The notes: a model not told the origin generated them from the sequence alone. Numbered from the stretch's first letter, positions 1-9,029 are shown. The stretch is DNA of 64,000 nucleotides from Maribacter sp. (GCA_024643345.1 JAHENB010000007.1:44146-108145), one strand, 5' to 3'. Numbers and translations: made by a program.

Positions 1-1
1 A

Positions 2-520
2 GAAGGCCGGGATTATCCCGATTTTGTGATTGCCTGCGTAGGCGGTGGCAGTAACGCTGCCGGTGCCTACTATCATTATCTCGACCGACCGGAAGTGGGC
101 ATTATTGCCGTGGAGGCGGCGGGAAAAGGGGTCCATTCGGGAGAAAGCGCCGCAACTTCCGCCCTGGGCAGGGTCGGTATCATCCATGGAAGCAAAACCT
201 TGTTGATGCAGACCCAAGACGGGCAGATCACCGAACCCTATTCCATCTCGGCTGGATTGGATTATCCGGGGGTAGGGCCCATGCATGCCCATTTGTATCG
301 ATCGGGCCGCGGAGAATTCATCTCCATAACCGATGATGAGGCCATGACCGCAGGTCTGATGGTTTCCCAAATGGAAGGCATTATCCCCGCGATTGAAACC
401 TCGCACGCCTTCGCCATTTTCGACCACAGGCGATTTAGGCCAGACGATATTATCGTAATCAATCTTTCTGGACGTGGCGATAAAGACCTCAGCACCTATA
501 TCGATTATTTTAAACTCTAA
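2..520 (+). CDS. trpB: Tryptophan synthase beta subunit, 3' part (partial)
   Basis: The reading frame is open from base 2, so the gene starts left of the window and only the last 172 residues are present. TrpB condenses indole with L-serine using pyridoxal phosphate, as the last step of tryptophan synthesis, in a complex with TrpA. The glycine-rich phosphate-binding motif CVGGGSNAAG and the GLDYPGVGP and ETSHA stretches typical of TrpB are visible. trpA follows after 8 bases, as in the usual trpBA operon order. A GTG at 26 is internal and not a start. Identification is secure; the N-terminal half cannot be judged. Confidence 0.97.
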   Translation, partial: EGRDYPDFVIACVGGGSNAAGAYYHYLDRPEVGIIAVEAAGKGVHSGESAATSALGRVGIIHGSKTLLMQTQDGQITEPYSISAGLDYPGVGPMHAHLYRSGRGEFISITDDEAMTAGLMVSQMEGIIPAIETSHAFAIFDHRRFRPDDIIVINLSGRGDKDLSTYIDYFKL

Positions 521-528
521 ATCCGCAA

Positions 529-1296
529 ATGAACAGAATCAACAAAAAATTAAACGAACCAGGGAAACTCCTCTCTATTTATTTTACTGCCGGATATCCC
601 AAGATGGCGGATACGGTTCATATTATTCAGGAATTGGAGAAAAACGGGGTGGATATGGTAGAAATCGGCTTGCCGTTCAGCGACCCCTTGGCCGATGGGC
701 CCACCATACAGCAGAGTTCCACTGCCGCGTTGAGGAATGGGATGACCACTGAAAAGCTCTTTGCTCAATTGAAGGATATTCGAAAAACGGTATCCATACC
801 ATTGATCTTGATGGGGTATTTTAATCCGATGCTGCAATACGGCGTGGAGGCCTTTTGTGAAAAATGTAATGACATCGGAATCGATGGCATCATTATGCCC
901 GACCTTCCCTTGGATGTTTATCTGGAAGAATATGAGACTACCTTTAAAAAGTTCGGATTGATCAACGTTTTCCTGATTACGCCCCAAACCAGCGATGATC
1001 GCATCCGACAAATCGACAAGGCTTCGCAAGGATTCATTTACATGGTAAGCTCGGCCAGTGTTACGGGCTCAAAGACGGGCTTCGGCAAAACCCAGACCGA
1101 ATATTTTGACCGCATTGCCTCATTGAAACTGCATAACCCTCAAATCGTGGGATTTGGCATCAACAATGCCGACACCTTTCAACAAGCTACCGGAAAGGCC
1201 AAAGGCGCTATCATCGGTTCGGCATTCATCAAGTACCTTACAGAAAAAGGAGTGGCCAATATCGGTGACTTCATCAAAACGATTAGGCCCCTATGA
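529..1296 (+). CDS. trpA: Tryptophan synthase alpha subunit
   Basis: This 255-residue TIM-barrel protein cleaves indole-3-glycerol phosphate to indole and glyceraldehyde 3-phosphate and passes indole to TrpB. The catalytic acids are visible: Glu45 in MVEIGLPFSDP and Asp56 in LADGP, matching the known Glu49/Asp60 pair of the E. coli enzyme. The phosphate-binding glycines GSKTGFG and GFGINN are also present. Length is normal for the family. It starts 8 bases after trpB and its stop overlaps the next start (ATGA), so the three genes are probably cotranscribed. Confidence 0.98.
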   Translation: MNRINKKLNEPGKLLSIYFTAGYPKMADTVHIIQELEKNGVDMVEIGLPFSDPLADGPTIQQSSTAALRNGMTTEKLFAQLKDIRKTVSIPLILMGYFNPMLQYGVEAFCEKCNDIGIDGIIMPDLPLDVYLEEYETTFKKFGLINVFLITPQTSDDRIRQIDKASQGFIYMVSSASVTGSKTGFGKTQTEYFDRIASLKLHNPQIVGFGINNADTFQQATGKAKGAIIGSAFIKYLTEKGVANIGDFIKTIRPL

Positions 1297-1520
1297 AAGA
1301 TCTTTTCAACAATTGGAAAATCGTAGTACTGATTTGCCTCACCTTGGGTCTGGCACCATTTTTTCCGGAACCACATATTTGGGGCAAGATCAAATGGATT
1401 GCAGGAGGAGCGGTCGGCATGCGGTTCACCGACTGGTTCGATGTTGCTTTACATGGATTCCCTTTTGTACTCCTGCTTCGATTGACGGTACTAAAAATCA
1501 TAAGCTTGGCCAAAACATAG
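1293..1520 (+). CDS. Small membrane protein of the trp operon tail
   Basis: A 75-residue protein that begins inside the trpA stop codon (ATGA overlap), which argues for translational coupling. It has two hydrophobic stretches, roughly residues 9-24 and 52-70, so it is probably an inner-membrane protein with two passes. I do not recognise a named domain. Small unnamed membrane proteins at the end of flavobacterial trp operons are plausible, but no tryptophan-related function can be read from the sequence. Confidence 0.75.
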   Translation: MKDLFNNWKIVVLICLTLGLAPFFPEPHIWGKIKWIAGGAVGMRFTDWFDVALHGFPFVLLLRLTVLKIISLAKT

Positions 1521-1616
1521 TTTTGTCTATATTTAGGGCACACAAAACACTGAAGCCAGCACCGGAGTGCCCATGATCGACATATAATCTAAACCCTAAT
1601 GAACCTAAAAGTTTTT

Positions 1617-3110
1617 ATGAAAAAACTGTTTCCTTTTTTATTCGTTTCAGCCACTTTTTTTGCTTTTTCCCAGGAGGACATAAAGCTAAAATCGCAGGTA
1701 CGCCATAGTATCGATGAACTTAAAGAATTTGTAGCCATACCCAACGACGCTTTGGAACATGCCGATATCAACAGAAACCTGAGCTGGTTGACCAATAAAT
1801 TCAACGAACGCGGGTTCAATACCTCAGTGCTCCCTACAGAAGGGGAATCCTTATTTTTTGCGGCACTTCCCATGGAAGACAATAAACCCACCATATTGTT
1901 CTACATGCATTTCGACGGGCAATCGGTAGACCCCTCCAAATGGGAACAGCCCAATCCGTATGATATGGTCTTAAAATCATGGGAAGATGAGCGATGGAAA
2001 ACCATGTCATTCAACGATTTGACCGAAGACATTAATTACGACTGGCGATTGTTCGGTCGCTCCACTTCCGATGATAAAGGGCCCATTATCATGTTCCTGA
2101 ATGCCATCGACCTTTTAAAAAAGAACCAGGTATCCATACCCTTTAATGTAAAGGTCATCTTGGACAGTGAGGAGGAAAAGAGCAGTGCGCCTCTGCCCAA
2201 GGCGGTAAAAACCTACAGGGAATTATTGGAGGCCGATTTTTTGGTGATCAACGATGGCCCCGTGCATAATTCAGAAAAACCAACAGTGGTCTATGGATGT
2301 AGGGGAATCACCACCATGTCGCTGACCACCTACGGCCCTATAAGGCCACAGCATAGCGGGCATTACGGTAATTATGCCCCAAACCCCGGATTTCAATTGG
2401 CGCAGGTTTTGGCCGGGATGAAAGATGAAGAGGGAAGGGTCTTGATCGAAGGGTTTTATGATGGCATTGTATTGGACGAGGCCACGATGGCCATCTTAAA
2501 AAGTGTTCCGGACGATGCCGCGACCATCAATGCCCAGCTCGAAATTAAAACTCCGGAAAAAGTGGGCGCATTTTATCAAGAAGCACTGCAATTCCCTTCC
2601 CTGAACATTCGTGGCTTGGGTTCGGGCTGGGTCGGGGAAAAGGCGCGTACCATTGTTCCCGAAAGTGCCACAGCCGAAATAGATTTACGTCTGGTTCCCG
2701 AATCCGATGGTACCCGATTGAAAGGACTGGTCAGAAAGTATATCGAGAGAAAAGGGTTCTTTATAGTGGATGAGACCCCGACCAAAGCACAACGGCTGGC
2801 GCATGACAAAATCATGACCATTTCGGAAGGAACGGTCACCGATGCCTTCCGTACCGATTTGGACAATCGTTATGGAAACTTTTTGGTGAATAGTTTAAAA
2901 TCGACCTTTGGCGAGGACGTGGTCCAGATTCGCATCATGGGGGGCACCGTACCGATAGCGCCCTTTATCAATGAATTGAAAATTCCCGCTTTCATCGTAC
3001 CCATGGTGAATCCGGATAATAATCAGCACAGTCCGAACGAGAATTTGAAAATCGGAAATATCGCCTATGGGATCAAGGTGTTTTATGGAATATTGAGCAA
3101 TAAATTATGA
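1617..3110 (+). CDS. Secreted M20-family metallopeptidase (dipeptidase-like)
   Basis: A zinc peptidase of the M20/ArgE/carnosinase type, about 497 residues from the ATG at 1617. I prefer this start to the one at 1599 because it gives a clean signal peptide (MKKLFPFLFVSATFFAFSQ). The metal-site motifs are visible: MHFDGQSVD (His-x-Asp), GRSTSDDKGP (Asp), LDSEEEKSS (catalytic and metal Glu) and a late His in NNQHSPNE. It should hydrolyse short peptides in the periplasm or outside the cell. It stands alone after the trp genes, with about 80 bases of spacer. Confidence 0.9.
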   Translation: MKKLFPFLFVSATFFAFSQEDIKLKSQVRHSIDELKEFVAIPNDALEHADINRNLSWLTNKFNERGFNTSVLPTEGESLFFAALPMEDNKPTILFYMHFDGQSVDPSKWEQPNPYDMVLKSWEDERWKTMSFNDLTEDINYDWRLFGRSTSDDKGPIIMFLNAIDLLKKNQVSIPFNVKVILDSEEEKSSAPLPKAVKTYRELLEADFLVINDGPVHNSEKPTVVYGCRGITTMSLTTYGPIRPQHSGHYGNYAPNPGFQLAQVLAGMKDEEGRVLIEGFYDGIVLDEATMAILKSVPDDAATINAQLEIKTPEKVGAFYQEALQFPSLNIRGLGSGWVGEKARTIVPESATAEIDLRLVPESDGTRLKGLVRKYIERKGFFIVDETPTKAQRLAHDKIMTISEGTVTDAFRTDLDNRYGNFLVNSLKSTFGEDVVQIRIMGGTVPIAPFINELKIPAFIVPMVNPDNNQHSPNENLKIGNIAYGIKVFYGILSNKL

Positions 3111-3136
3111 TGGTGCCCATTTATAGTCCCATCATG

Positions 3137-3316
3137 TTAATTTAAATAGGTGCTATGGGCTGTTCTGGGAAAGCCCTTGAGGTTTTTATAATATCCTTTC
3201 TCTTGTATCAATTTGTTCACATTTTGCCAAAATACTTTATACGTAAATTCTGGCTCGATCGATTGATCCCTTAATACTATAAGGATTGGCTTTAAATCAT
3301 CTGCTTTATTGCCCAC
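3137..3316 (-). CDS. Possible short ORF or gene remnant (59 aa)
   Basis: The otherwise empty stretch between the M20 peptidase and the TonB-plug gene has an open frame on the minus strand from a GTG at 3316 to a TAA at 3137-3139. The product is rich in charged and aromatic residues (for example EPEFTYKVFWQNVNKLIQEK), a composition more like a real soluble protein than random translation. An in-frame stop lies just upstream of the GTG, and I recognise no family. It could be a small protein, the tail of a decayed gene, or chance. Confidence 0.25.
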   Translation of the reverse strand: MGNKADDLKPILIVLRDQSIEPEFTYKVFWQNVNKLIQEKGYYKNLKGFPRTAHSTYLN

Positions 3317-3345
3317 CTATTTATGGCAGGATTTAAATGGGCCCC

Positions 3346-3990
3346 CTATTTTTTAAGATGGATAAGAAATACCCCGTTGGCACCCCTTGAACCATAAATT
3401 GCGGTATCTTCCCCTTTCAACAACACTATCGATTCTACTTCGGCGGGCTGAATAAATGAAATATCGGATACATACGAATCGTCCACAACAAAAAGTGGGG
3501 TACTGTCGCCAAATGAAGATACGCCCCTTACTACTATCCTACTTCCGTTTACCTCAACTCCCGTGAACATTTCACGGATAAGCTGATAAATATTGGAAAA
3601 CTCCTTAAATCTCGAAGGCGCAAGGGTTCCTTTTCGCGGTGCTTCAGTAACATAGCCCAATTCCTCCAAGTCATATTCCGTTAAATGATCGATACTGTTG
3701 ACGAACTGAAAATTCATCTCGGCCACACCAACATAGGTTTTGCTAAGGATGCCATGGTCGGGAGCGTACACCATAATGGACTTGGTCTCCTTATCTATTG
3801 TGGTTTTATAAATTCCCTTTTTGTTGGTTCTCACGAATGTCTTTACCGAATCTATAAAAAGTACGGCATTTTTAATGGGTTCTCCTCCAACCGTATTAAC
3901 CAAGCCCGATAGCTTAATTCTGGCATTATCATTTTTTTGCGCTAAAACCTGAATGCTTGCCAGAAGGCATATGTAAAGAAATGTTTTCAT
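3346..3990 (-). CDS. Secreted carboxypeptidase-regulatory plus TonB-receptor plug domain protein, no barrel
   Basis: A 214-residue protein with a signal peptide (MKTFLYICLLASIQVLAQ). Residues about 25-110 form a CarboxypepD_reg-like beta-sandwich. Residues about 140-214 resemble the plug of TonB-dependent receptors (SRIVVRGVSSFGDSTPLFVVDD, then YGSRGANGVFLI). A full SusC/TonB receptor would continue into a barrel of 600 or more residues; here the gene stops right after the plug. Such plug-only proteins recur in Bacteroidota and their role is unknown. The clean end suggests a genuine short protein and not a frameshift. Confidence 0.8.
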   Translation of the reverse strand: MKTFLYICLLASIQVLAQKNDNARIKLSGLVNTVGGEPIKNAVLFIDSVKTFVRTNKKGIYKTTIDKETKSIMVYAPDHGILSKTYVGVAEMNFQFVNSIDHLTEYDLEELGYVTEAPRKGTLAPSRFKEFSNIYQLIREMFTGVEVNGSRIVVRGVSSFGDSTPLFVVDDSYVSDISFIQPAEVESIVLLKGEDTAIYGSRGANGVFLIHLKK

Positions 3991-4052
3991 AATTAAAGCA
4001 TAGCCAGAAAATCATGAAAGGGCAAAGCTGCCAAAAGAAGGCCTCACTCGCC

Positions 4053-6599
4053 CTATGCCGAGTTCCTACTGGCGTTGATGTTCCCATAGAGCGACCGGGT
4101 CACGATTTTTTCATAAAGTTCGGTATGCTCCGATTTCTGTCCAATTCTCTGTAAGGCATACTGTTGGATCACCAATAAGGGCAATACGATGTTTTCCCTG
4201 ATCTTGATCGATTCCCGGGAAATCGCCTCATTTTCCATAAGCATGTCATAGCCCGAAATAAGCAGCAACATTTTTTTGGATAGCAGGAACTCCTCGTGCA
4301 AGATCTTCCAGAAATCGCCATACTCCTTATCCACTTTCATATAGCTGGTAAGTTCAAAGTAGCATTTAGAGAGAGACATCATACTATTGTGCATCAAAGC
4401 CCTGAACAAGGGAACTTCCTTGAACAGTTTTTTAAGGTCCCCTAAACGCCCTTCATCCTTTAGGGTCTTGATGGCCGTACCGATACCGAAATACCCCGGA
4501 ACATTTTGTTTCAACTGGCTCCAAGATCCCACGAAGGAAATGGCCCTTAGATCGCTCAGTTCCAACTTGCTCTTATTGCCCCGCTTGCCCGGCCTACTGC
4601 CAATATTGGCCTTATTGTAGTATTTCAAAGTGCTCATATTTTCGAGGTAGGGCATAAACTTGTTGTGATGCTTCAGGGCGTCATATTTTGCAAAACTCAA
4701 GTCGGAAAGATCTTCCATCAGTTGACGCGATTCCTTGGAAATCACATTTTCCTTTCCGAATAGGTTGTTGGAAAGACCGGCTGTAAGCAATTGCTCGCTG
4801 TTGTGCATAAATTGTTCCTTCGTACCATAGGTACTGGTGATCGTTTGACCCTGGATCGTGAGCTGAATTTCGTGGTTGGCGATTTCTTTGGTCTGTGCGG
4901 CATAGAACCGATGCGTTTTGCCCCCGCCCCTTGCCGGTGGGCCACCGCGACCATCAAAAAATATGGCCATGATCTGGTTTTTCTTACAGATCTTTGATAA
5001 CTTTTCCTTTGTCTTAAATATTGACCAGTTGGCCTTCACATAACCCCCATCTTTAGTGCCATCCGAAAAGCCTAACATTATGGTTTGTTTATTTTCCCTT
5101 TGTTCCATGTGCCTACGGTACTCCGGTAGGTCAAAAAGGGCCTGCATGGTGTCTTCTGAAGTATCCATGCCTTTCATGGTCTCAAAAAGGGGCACAATAT
5201 CGAAAGTGATTTGATCGGCTTCCCAACCGCACCAGCGGAATAGGGAATAAACGAACAGTACCGAGAACACGTCTTCGGAATTACTGATGATATACCGGTT
5301 ACAGCCTTCCTGGCCATTTTTTTGTTGGATACCCTTGAGCTGTGAAATGTTTTTGATGGTATCCTTGACAATATCGTCTTCAAAATCCTCTTCCTTCAGA
5401 TTGATCTGGTAATGGAGCAAAATATCGATCAATTCGCTTTCCTTCAGCTCCCCAAGCCCATCCTTTATCTTCCCATTTTGTCTTAAAACCGTCTCAATGA
5501 CCCTTGTGTGCATCCCGTGATCCTGCCGAATATCGAGAGTGGCAAAATGGGTTTTGAATATTTTGACCTTGTCTATTAGGTGTTCCAGATTTTTCAGGTA
5601 AAGTCCGTGGTATTTTGTGATCAACAGGGATTGTATCGTGAGCAGGGGATCGATGATATCGTCATAACCGATATGGCGTTTTGTATCGAACATCGCAATA
5701 TAAAGATTGTTCCTCAGCCTGTTCAAATGTGTCTGAAGGTCTTTAAAGGTTAGTTTTTGCTGTAAGCGCTTTACATCGTTATAATAGCATTTCATCAAAT
5801 TGACACGAAGTTCATCGGCCACATCTTTTGTGATTTCGGCGGTTACAAATGGATTTCCATCACGGTCACCCCCTGGCCAGAAGCCCAGTTTCATGATATT
5901 ATGGTTCTCAAATTGATTGTCCCTGATATTCTCCTTGATATAGGCATAAAGGTCACCAACGGCATCATAATAGACATTGCGGAGAATGTAGATGATATTC
6001 TTCGCCTCGTCAAACGGGGTAGGTTTTTTGGCATTGATCAGGGAGGTAAGGCCCAGTTGTTGTAAGGTTACATCTATCTCATCGATCTTGTCCTCGAGGA
6101 TGAGTGACCGTAAGTCGGCTATAATATCCAAAACGGCCGGGGTATAAAACTGTGTAGGATGTGCGGTAAGGACGATCCTGGCACTGAATGTCGACAGTTT
6201 TTTGGATACCAGGCCCCAACTCTTGTTCTTGTGAACCAACTGGAAATAATCTTTTATCGACAGCGACTCACTGTACTCGTGCAATTTTGGAAAAGCGGCA
6301 TCCTCCACGCTATCGTAGAGTACAACTTGCCGTTCAACGTATTGGATGATTCTGAACATGAAATCGATACGGTCTTGCTCAGATCCGATTTCAGCATAAT
6401 TCTGAAAAAAGGATTCCAGTATCTGCTGAGGGTTTTTTCCGGATTGCAGCCCTTTTTGGCACTGGTGCAATAACAAGGGAATCAGCATGCCCACATTCTC
6501 TATATTTCTGTAAGGCAAATTTAGAAACAGGCTGTTGTAAACATTGAATTTATTGTTGACCGATTTTTTAAACTCCTCCAGTCTTTCAGAATACTGCAT
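4053..6599 (-). CDS. ppc: Phosphoenolpyruvate carboxylase
   Basis: This enzyme adds bicarbonate to phosphoenolpyruvate to give oxaloacetate, replenishing the TCA cycle. The open frame extends upstream to 6734, but the ATG at 6599 (MQYSERLEEF) gives the normal length of 848 residues and matches where homology should begin. The catalytic histidine motif LTAHPTQF and the glycine/arginine loop FDGRGGPPARGGGKTHRF are present; the PP variant of the loop is normal for Bacteroidota. It ends in a short tail (NASRNSA) where many PEPCs end in a QNTG-type sequence. Monocistronic by layout. Confidence 0.96.
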   Translation of the reverse strand: MQYSERLEEFKKSVNNKFNVYNSLFLNLPYRNIENVGMLIPLLLHQCQKGLQSGKNPQQILESFFQNYAEIGSEQDRIDFMFRIIQYVERQVVLYDSVEDAAFPKLHEYSESLSIKDYFQLVHKNKSWGLVSKKLSTFSARIVLTAHPTQFYTPAVLDIIADLRSLILEDKIDEIDVTLQQLGLTSLINAKKPTPFDEAKNIIYILRNVYYDAVGDLYAYIKENIRDNQFENHNIMKLGFWPGGDRDGNPFVTAEITKDVADELRVNLMKCYYNDVKRLQQKLTFKDLQTHLNRLRNNLYIAMFDTKRHIGYDDIIDPLLTIQSLLITKYHGLYLKNLEHLIDKVKIFKTHFATLDIRQDHGMHTRVIETVLRQNGKIKDGLGELKESELIDILLHYQINLKEEDFEDDIVKDTIKNISQLKGIQQKNGQEGCNRYIISNSEDVFSVLFVYSLFRWCGWEADQITFDIVPLFETMKGMDTSEDTMQALFDLPEYRRHMEQRENKQTIMLGFSDGTKDGGYVKANWSIFKTKEKLSKICKKNQIMAIFFDGRGGPPARGGGKTHRFYAAQTKEIANHEIQLTIQGQTITSTYGTKEQFMHNSEQLLTAGLSNNLFGKENVISKESRQLMEDLSDLSFAKYDALKHHNKFMPYLENMSTLKYYNKANIGSRPGKRGNKSKLELSDLRAISFVGSWSQLKQNVPGYFGIGTAIKTLKDEGRLGDLKKLFKEVPLFRALMHNSMMSLSKCYFELTSYMKVDKEYGDFWKILHEEFLLSKKMLLLISGYDMLMENEAISRESIKIRENIVLPLLVIQQYALQRIGQKSEHTELYEKIVTRSLYGNINASRNSA

Positions 6600-6848
6600 A
6601 AATTTTAGTGGTAAATAGTTGAAAAAAATTGTTTTGAATGCCATTTGGGCCGTCCTAGATCCCGTGTTAAATATCGGCAATATTACAGGACTAGCGGAGG
6701 TATTGATTCCCAAATAACAAAATAAAGCGTACACACCACAAAACCAACAACCTACACCACAATTATTTTGCCCGGGCCTGTCTTGCCCCTATTTTTACAT
6801 CATAATCAACCCTGCGTTCTCATTTTCATTTTCATATAGTGTTCTCGT

Positions 6849-6882
6849 AAAAGAGTCCTGTCAGTGATGATAGGGCTCTTTT
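6849..6882 (-). terminator. Hairpin terminator downstream of the glycosylase-like gene
   Basis: The inverted repeat 6849-6863 / 6868-6882 forms a stem of about 15 bp with two G-T wobbles and a GTGA loop, flanked by A-runs and T-runs on both sides, so it could work in either direction. It lies 10 bases past the stop of the minus-strand glycosylase-like gene and upstream of ppc, so it probably separates these two transcripts. Confidence 0.7.
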
Positions 6883-6891
6883 TAGTTTCCC

Positions 6892-7599
6892 CTAGAAGTG
6901 GGCTTTATATTGTAGTACCCTGAAATCAAAAGTGGTGAAGTTCGGATCGGCATCCTTCTGTTTTTTGTAGGCCAGCAAGCTCCCTACGGCACGGTTGGCA
7001 GCCCCTGAAGGCGCCGTCAGCGATACTGTTCTGATGGTCCTCATTTCAGCAGCAGAATTGATCTGATGGGAATTTCCGGAATCATTCCCCAACCCGATGG
7101 GCAATTGGAATTCATGTATTCTCGGAACATCCGATGACACTACCCTTAAATCGGCCCCATGTTCCTTCAATTGTTTCCTAAAAAAGTACTCTGGACCATT
7201 TTTACTATTGCCTCCGGTAAAGAGCAGGGTATCTACCTTTGGACAGCGATGCAGGTACGAGATTAAATTCCTGAGCTTTACCGATCGCATGCCCAAATCG
7301 GAGGCATCTATTTTGGACCGTGTGGCACTTTCGACAATATCGCAAATCCCTATGCGCCTTTCCCTCAGAAAATCGGTGCGCTGCTTAACCGCTTGCTCAG
7401 AATTTTCATAGCGCAGTCCAAGATCAAAGATCTTATCCAAAATCGGCCATAATTGCCCGTCCTTGCTTCCATAGCAGAAGTGCACATCGCCAGGTTTAAG
7501 GTCATCGGTGGTAAATCGCGGCGGTGGCAGGGTACCCACTATCAATTTGGTGGCACCTTCGAAAAGAAATGGTTCATATGGGTGGCTGTGTAAAAACAT
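6892..7599 (-). CDS. Uracil-DNA glycosylase superfamily protein
   Basis: A 235-residue protein with features of the UDG/MUG fold. These are an N-terminal LIVGTLPPPRF segment where the family has its water-activating loop, a central strand LLFTGGNSKNGP, and a late SLTAPSGAANRA segment resembling the His/Ser-Pro-Ser minor-groove loop. It would be expected to remove uracil or mismatched thymine from DNA. The canonical catalytic Asp and the loop His are not obvious, so substrate and activity are uncertain. It has its own terminator downstream and lies alone. Confidence 0.7.
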   Translation of the reverse strand: MFLHSHPYEPFLFEGATKLIVGTLPPPRFTTDDLKPGDVHFCYGSKDGQLWPILDKIFDLGLRYENSEQAVKQRTDFLRERRIGICDIVESATRSKIDASDLGMRSVKLRNLISYLHRCPKVDTLLFTGGNSKNGPEYFFRKQLKEHGADLRVVSSDVPRIHEFQLPIGLGNDSGNSHQINSAAEMRTIRTVSLTAPSGAANRAVGSLLAYKKQKDADPNFTTFDFRVLQYKAHF

Positions 7600-7662
7600 C
7601 TTTTTGATAATATACGGGAATATAATGTTCCTAAGGGAAATTCAAAATAAGAACATGTCATC

Positions 7663-7693
7663 TTGATTTTTTGCAGCGATTTTGCTAGCTTTA
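7663..7693 (+). promoter_or_regulatory. Candidate promoter of ribosomal protein THX gene
   Basis: TTG (7663-7665), 20 bases, then TAGCTTTA (7686-7693), a 7 of 8 match to the Bacteroidota TAnnTTTG element with the usual spacing. It lies 23 bases before the THX start codon. Confidence 0.35.
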
Positions 7694-7716
7694 AGAAAAT
7701 CAAAAATAATAGAACC

Positions 7717-7845
7717 ATGGGTAAAGGGGATAAAAAAACAAAAAGGGGCAAAATAGTGAACGGCACCTATGGCACCAGAAGGAAACGGAAAATTAAGAAA
7801 AGGGCAACCGTGGAAGAAAAAATCAAGGTGGGTAAACAGAAGTAA
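7717..7845 (+). CDS. 30S ribosomal protein THX
   Basis: Starting at the ATG at 7717, the product is a 42-residue, very basic protein beginning MGKGDKKTKRGKI, the signature of the Thx protein first seen at the top of the Thermus 30S head. The frame opens earlier (7663), but the upstream residues do not belong to the family. Thx fills a cavity between 16S rRNA helices in the small subunit. The C-terminal tail (RRKRKIKKRATVEEKIKVGK) is longer than in Thermus, as in other Bacteroidota. The stop codon directly abuts the stop of the convergent lipoprotein gene. Confidence 0.88.
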   Translation: MGKGDKKTKRGKIVNGTYGTRRKRKIKKRATVEEKIKVGKQK

Positions 7846-8214
7846 TTACAGTTCTTGCTTAAATTCCAGGGCGATAAGGCCATCTTCCCCTATTTTCAAT
7901 TCATAAGTGTAAAAACCCGGATTTAGAGGGGTTTCCCCCACAAAGTCGATGGGTTGCAACACATAGGTTTCCCCTGAAGCGACTATTCGAACATATGCGT
8001 ATCTATAGGCCGTTTCGAACGGGATGTATTCGGAATATTTTCCTGCCGCAATGTCTGTGAGCGGTTTTTCGGAATCCCCCACTTGCACGGTTTCATATGT
8101 AAAATCGTTGTTGTTTTTTACCCTGATATTAACGGCTTCGGTGTCATCGTCCCTATCGGTACATCCAACCAATAGTAGCATAACCGTAAATATAAAAGGC
8201 AGTATATTTTTCAT
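7846..8214 (-). CDS. Small lipoprotein of unknown function
   Basis: A 122-residue protein with a lipoprotein signal peptide: hydrophobic MKNILPFIFTVMLLLVGC with the lipidated Cys at 18, followed by an acidic DRDDD stretch. The mature part looks like an all-beta domain (alternating polar and hydrophobic residues), but I do not recognise a family. The acidic start just after the Cys resembles the export signal that sends Bacteroidota lipoproteins to the cell surface; that reading is inference. It is convergent with the THX gene with zero bases between the stops. Confidence 0.75.
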   Translation of the reverse strand: MKNILPFIFTVMLLLVGCTDRDDDTEAVNIRVKNNNDFTYETVQVGDSEKPLTDIAAGKYSEYIPFETAYRYAYVRIVASGETYVLQPIDFVGETPLNPGFYTYELKIGEDGLIALEFKQEL

Positions 8215-8267
8215 GGCACCCGGTGTTTCAATAACTATATCAATAAAACGGCCGCGACCATAAAATA

Positions 8268-9029
8268 TTATCTGATAAAAACAGGTTGATTTTCGGCTAA
8301 GGTATGGGCCGCACTGAATTCGTAATCGTCCAGATTGAACTTTTTAATATCATCAAGGGTCTTTGCCCCGGAATCGATGATATAACGCACCATTGAACCT
8401 CTTGCCTTTTTGGCAAAGAAACTGATTACCTTTAAACGATCCCCTTTCCAATCTTTGAAAATGGGGGTGATGAGAGGCGCCTTCAATTTTTTGGCCTCAA
8501 TGGCCCCAAAATATTCGTTACTCGCAAGGTTCACAAAAAGTTCCCCGTCTTGAAGCATATTATTGACGTAATCGGTTATGGGCGCCTTCCAGAATTCATA
8601 AAGGTTTTTCTTGCGACCGATTTTCAATTGGGTGCCCATTTCAAGCCGATAGGGCTGTATCAGGTCCAATGGCTTTAAGATTCCATAGAGTCCTGATAAT
8701 ATGCGCAGCGAATCCTGGAGCTTTTCCATCTTTTCCGCATTCAGCGAATAAGCGTCCAATCCTTGATAGACATCCCCGTTAAATGTAAAAATTGCGGGGC
8801 GCGCATTATCCGTGGTAAAGGGCAATTCAAAATTTTGATTGCGTTCCCAGTTCAATTGGGCCAATTGATCCGAAATATCCATCAGTTTTGCCAGGGCCCT
8901 TGGCTTCTTTTTGGACAGCACTTTGTTCAATTTTTCCGATTCCTTTAAAAATTCTGGCTGTGTATATCCAAGAATTGGATATTCCCGCTCAATATCCAAG
9001 CTTTTTGCCGGAGAGATTACGATCTTCAT
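8268..9029 (-). CDS. yaaA: Peroxide stress protein YaaA (DUF328/UPF0246)
   Basis: A 253-residue YaaA family protein. It opens with MKIVISPAKSLD, the family hallmark, and contains SGLYGILKPLDLIQPYRLEMG and NLASNEYF, both strongly conserved. In E. coli YaaA lowers free iron during peroxide stress and has DNA-binding activity with a helix-hairpin-helix-like fold. No peroxide-related neighbours are present here. Length is typical. Confidence 0.95.
   Translation of the reverse strand: MKIVISPAKSLDIEREYPILGYTQPEFLKESEKLNKVLSKKKPRALAKLMDISDQLAQLNWERNQNFELPFTTDNARPAIFTFNGDVYQGLDAYSLNAEKMEKLQDSLRILSGLYGILKPLDLIQPYRLEMGTQLKIGRKKNLYEFWKAPITDYVNNMLQDGELFVNLASNEYFGAIEAKKLKAPLITPIFKDWKGDRLKVISFFAKKARGSMVRYIIDSGAKTLDDIKKFNLDDYEFSAAHTLAENQPVFIR

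Noticed and set aside
262..1029. Minus-strand open frames across trpB and trpA (262-495, 550-1029)
   Set aside because: They are antisense to genes with clear motifs and show no recognisable protein features.
6600..6734. 45-residue N-terminal extension of PEP carboxylase
   Set aside because: It lies upstream of the family start and gives an unlikely hydrophobic prefix; the ATG at 6599 gives the usual length.
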